From the NCBI GenBank assembly GCA_016218575.1, contig JACRDN010000011.1, positions 76,209 to 127,203 of the forward strand: a stretch of 50,995 bases of DNA. The letters are read 5' to 3'. This document shows positions 49,698 to 50,995 of the stretch, piece after piece. This stretch comes from Elusimicrobiota bacterium. Its GTDB lineage: Bacteria; Elusimicrobiota; Elusimicrobia; UBA1565; UBA9628. Below the pieces are notes generated by a model, which made no database searches, was not told the DNA's origin, and saw nothing but the letters and a program-made list of their open reading frames with translations. Position numbers and translations under genes: made by a program. Every line of letters begins with the position of its first letter. Positions within the stretch are counted from its first letter, which is position 1.

Positions 49698-50995
49698 ATG
49701 AGAAAAATTCAGATCTCTCCAGCCGTGCTCTCCCACAACGGCTCGGACGGCCTCGGACCGGAGGAAACCGCCGAGCTTCTGCACGCCCTCAAAACCGTGC
49801 GCAAGGGGAATTTCTCGGCGCGCCTGCCCAGAGCGCGCGGAGGGATCTGCGCGGACATCGCGGAAATCTTCAACGACATCGCGGAAATGAACCAAAAAAT
49901 GGCGCAGGAGCTCGAGCGCATCAGCCGCGTGGTGGGCAAGGAAGGCAAGCTCGCCCAGCGCGCCTCCTTGGGCCCCATCACCGGCTCCTGGGCGACCTGC
50001 GTGGACTCCGTCAACTCACTCATCGGCGACTTGGTCCAGCCTACCACGGAGGTCGCCCGCGTGATCGGAGCCGTGGCCAAGGGGGATCTCTCGCAAACCA
50101 TGCCTCTCGAGATCGAGGGCCGCCCGGTCAAGGGCGCCTTCCTGCAAATCGCCAACACCGTTAACACCATGGTGGGACAGCTTTCCTCCTTCGCCTCCGA
50201 GGTGACCCGGGTCGCCCGCGAGGTCGGAACCGAGGGGAAGCTCGGCGGACAGGCCGTGGTCAAAGGCGTGGCCGGGGTCTGGAAGGATCTCACCGACAAC
50301 GTCAACTCCATGGCCTCCAACCTCACCAACCAGGTCCGTAACATCGCCGAGGTCACGACCGCGGTCGCCAAGGGAGACCTCTCACGCAAGATCACGGTCG
50401 AGGTCAAAGGAGAGATTCTAGCCCTGAAGGACACCATCAACACCATGGTGGACCAGTTGAACTCATTCGCCTCGGAGGTCACTCGGGTCGCCCGCGAGGT
50501 CGGCACCGAGGGCAATTTGGGCGGACAGGCCGTGGTCAAAGGCGTGGCCGGGGTCTGGAAGGATCTCACCGACAACGTCAACTCCATGGCCTCCAACCTC
50601 ACCAACCAGGTCCGCAACATCGCCGAGGTCACGACCGCGGTCGCCAACGGCGACCTCTCCCATAAGATCACGGTGGAGGTCAAGGGCGAGATATTGGCCT
50701 TGAAGGACACCATCAACACCATGGTGGATCAGTTGAACGCCTTCGCCTCCGAGGTCACCCGGGTCGCCCGCGAGGTCGGCACCGAGGGAAAGCTTGGCGG
50801 CCAGGCCGTGGTGAAAGGGGTGGCCGGCATCTGGGAGGACCTCACCAACAACGTCAACTCCATGGCCAATAACCTGACCACCCAGGTGCGCAACATCGCC
50901 GAGGTGACGGCGGCGGTCGCCAACGGCGACCTCTCCCGCAAGATCACGGTGGAGGTAAAAGGCGAGATTCTGGCCTTGAAGGACACCATCAACAC
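49698..50995 (+). CDS. multi-HAMP sensor protein (hybrid kinase type), partial
   Basis: The open frame runs 432 codons to the window edge. After a 25-residue start ([20 protein letters not shown]) and a first degenerate HAMP unit come near-identical HAMP units of exactly 92 codons (276 bp), repeated at 50191, 50467 and 50743. Each has [19 protein letters not shown], then [20 protein letters not shown], then [16 protein letters not shown]. This is the poly-HAMP head of group III hybrid histidine kinases (Nik1-like), where HAMP relays control kinase output. There is no TM, so it should be cytosolic. The kinase part lies outside the window. Confidence 0.88.
   Translation, partial: MRKIQISPAVLSHNGSDGLGPEETAELLHALKTVRKGNFSARLPRARGGICADIAEIFNDIAEMNQKMAQELERISRVVGKEGKLAQRASLGPITGSWATCVDSVNSLIGDLVQPTTEVARVIGAVAKGDLSQTMPLEIEGRPVKGAFLQIANTVNTMVGQLSSFASEVTRVAREVGTEGKLGGQAVVKGVAGVWKDLTDNVNSMASNLTNQVRNIAEVTTAVAKGDLSRKITVEVKGEILALKDTINTMVDQLNSFASEVTRVAREVGTEGNLGGQAVVKGVAGVWKDLTDNVNSMASNLTNQVRNIAEVTTAVANGDLSHKITVEVKGEILALKDTINTMVDQLNAFASEVTRVAREVGTEGKLGGQAVVKGVAGIWEDLTNNVNSMANNLTTQVRNIAEVTAAVANGDLSRKITVEVKGEILALKDTIN

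Noticed and set aside
49709-50722. Long open frame on the minus strand (337 codons)
   Set aside because: It is antisense to the repeated HAMP units; the repeats keep the opposite frame open. The plus frame has clear HAMP homology.
1-50995. CRISPR arrays, complete insertion sequences, rRNA, integrases
   Set aside because: None seen; only the short fragment at 6554-6823 and REP-like repeats hint at mobile DNA.

Overview
The window is high-GC, gene-dense bacterial chromosome. Many genes overlap by ATGA, GTGA or TAATG. The organism has a Gram-negative envelope: there are two LptF/LptG-type permeases, at least three lipobox lipoproteins, a periplasmic HtrA-type protease and an outer-membrane barrel ending in phenylalanine. 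Extended -10 promoters are frequent and several genes look leaderless. An uncultivated lineage such as Elusimicrobiota would fit, but that is only an impression. There is no rRNA, CRISPR array or complete insertion sequence. One tRNA-Thr is present.

Layout. 1-3712 (minus): an ArnT/PMT-like membrane glycosyltransferase followed by two LptF/LptG permeases, the second cut by the window edge. 3742-5447: an M20 peptidase and a small membrane protein. 5448-6823: a less GC-rich patch with hairpins, a 38-bp dyad, a CPBP protease gene and a gene fragment that may be a transposase tail. 6824-13844: an HtrA-like protease, a zinc-ribbon methyltransferase and three GT-C-type membrane proteins, one with a DUF2993-like tail. 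13876-17703: a four-gene sugar-nucleotide operon (two nucleotidyltransferases, a cupin, a phosphohexomutase). 17735-20286: metK and a two-subunit CoA transferase. 20358-24843: a lipoprotein, then a five-gene operon (GHKL ATPase, STAS-like DUF4325, zinc alcohol dehydrogenase, ECF sigma, anti-sigma) behind a consensus promoter whose spacer is filled by a perfect palindrome. 24840-28172: a membrane protein, a methyltransferase, a nitrilase-family hydrolase and a thioesterase. 28181-33102: a trehalose locus (OtsB, DUF5752, TreT, and an OtsA fused to a membrane sensor module). 33252-37549: cold-shock protein, rmuC, an SRPBCC protein, a lipoprotein, another GT-C protein and tRNA-Thr. 37556-41998: a doubly frameshifted secreted-protein gene with a C13 tract, then a 1217-residue membrane protein built from repeated helical hairpins, with an odd repeat-bearing leader. 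42240-48300: a response regulator, a CHASE2 adenylate cyclase, a Slam-like TPR/beta-barrel protein and a FecR-domain protein with a barrel-like C-terminus. 48318-50995: an MFS transporter and the start of a multi-HAMP sensor protein.

How it fits together. Much of the window serves the cell surface: polyprenyl-linked sugar transfer, sugar-nucleotide supply and lipid export. The trehalose block provides two routes to trehalose, and one may be regulated directly at the membrane. The two most promising unusual systems are (i) the palindrome-controlled GHKL/STAS-like/sigma/anti-sigma operon and (ii) the cyclase, Slam-like and FecR cluster, which may be a surface-export system (type XI-like) coupled to cAMP signalling. 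The 1217-residue repeat protein is the most striking single gene without a recognisable family.
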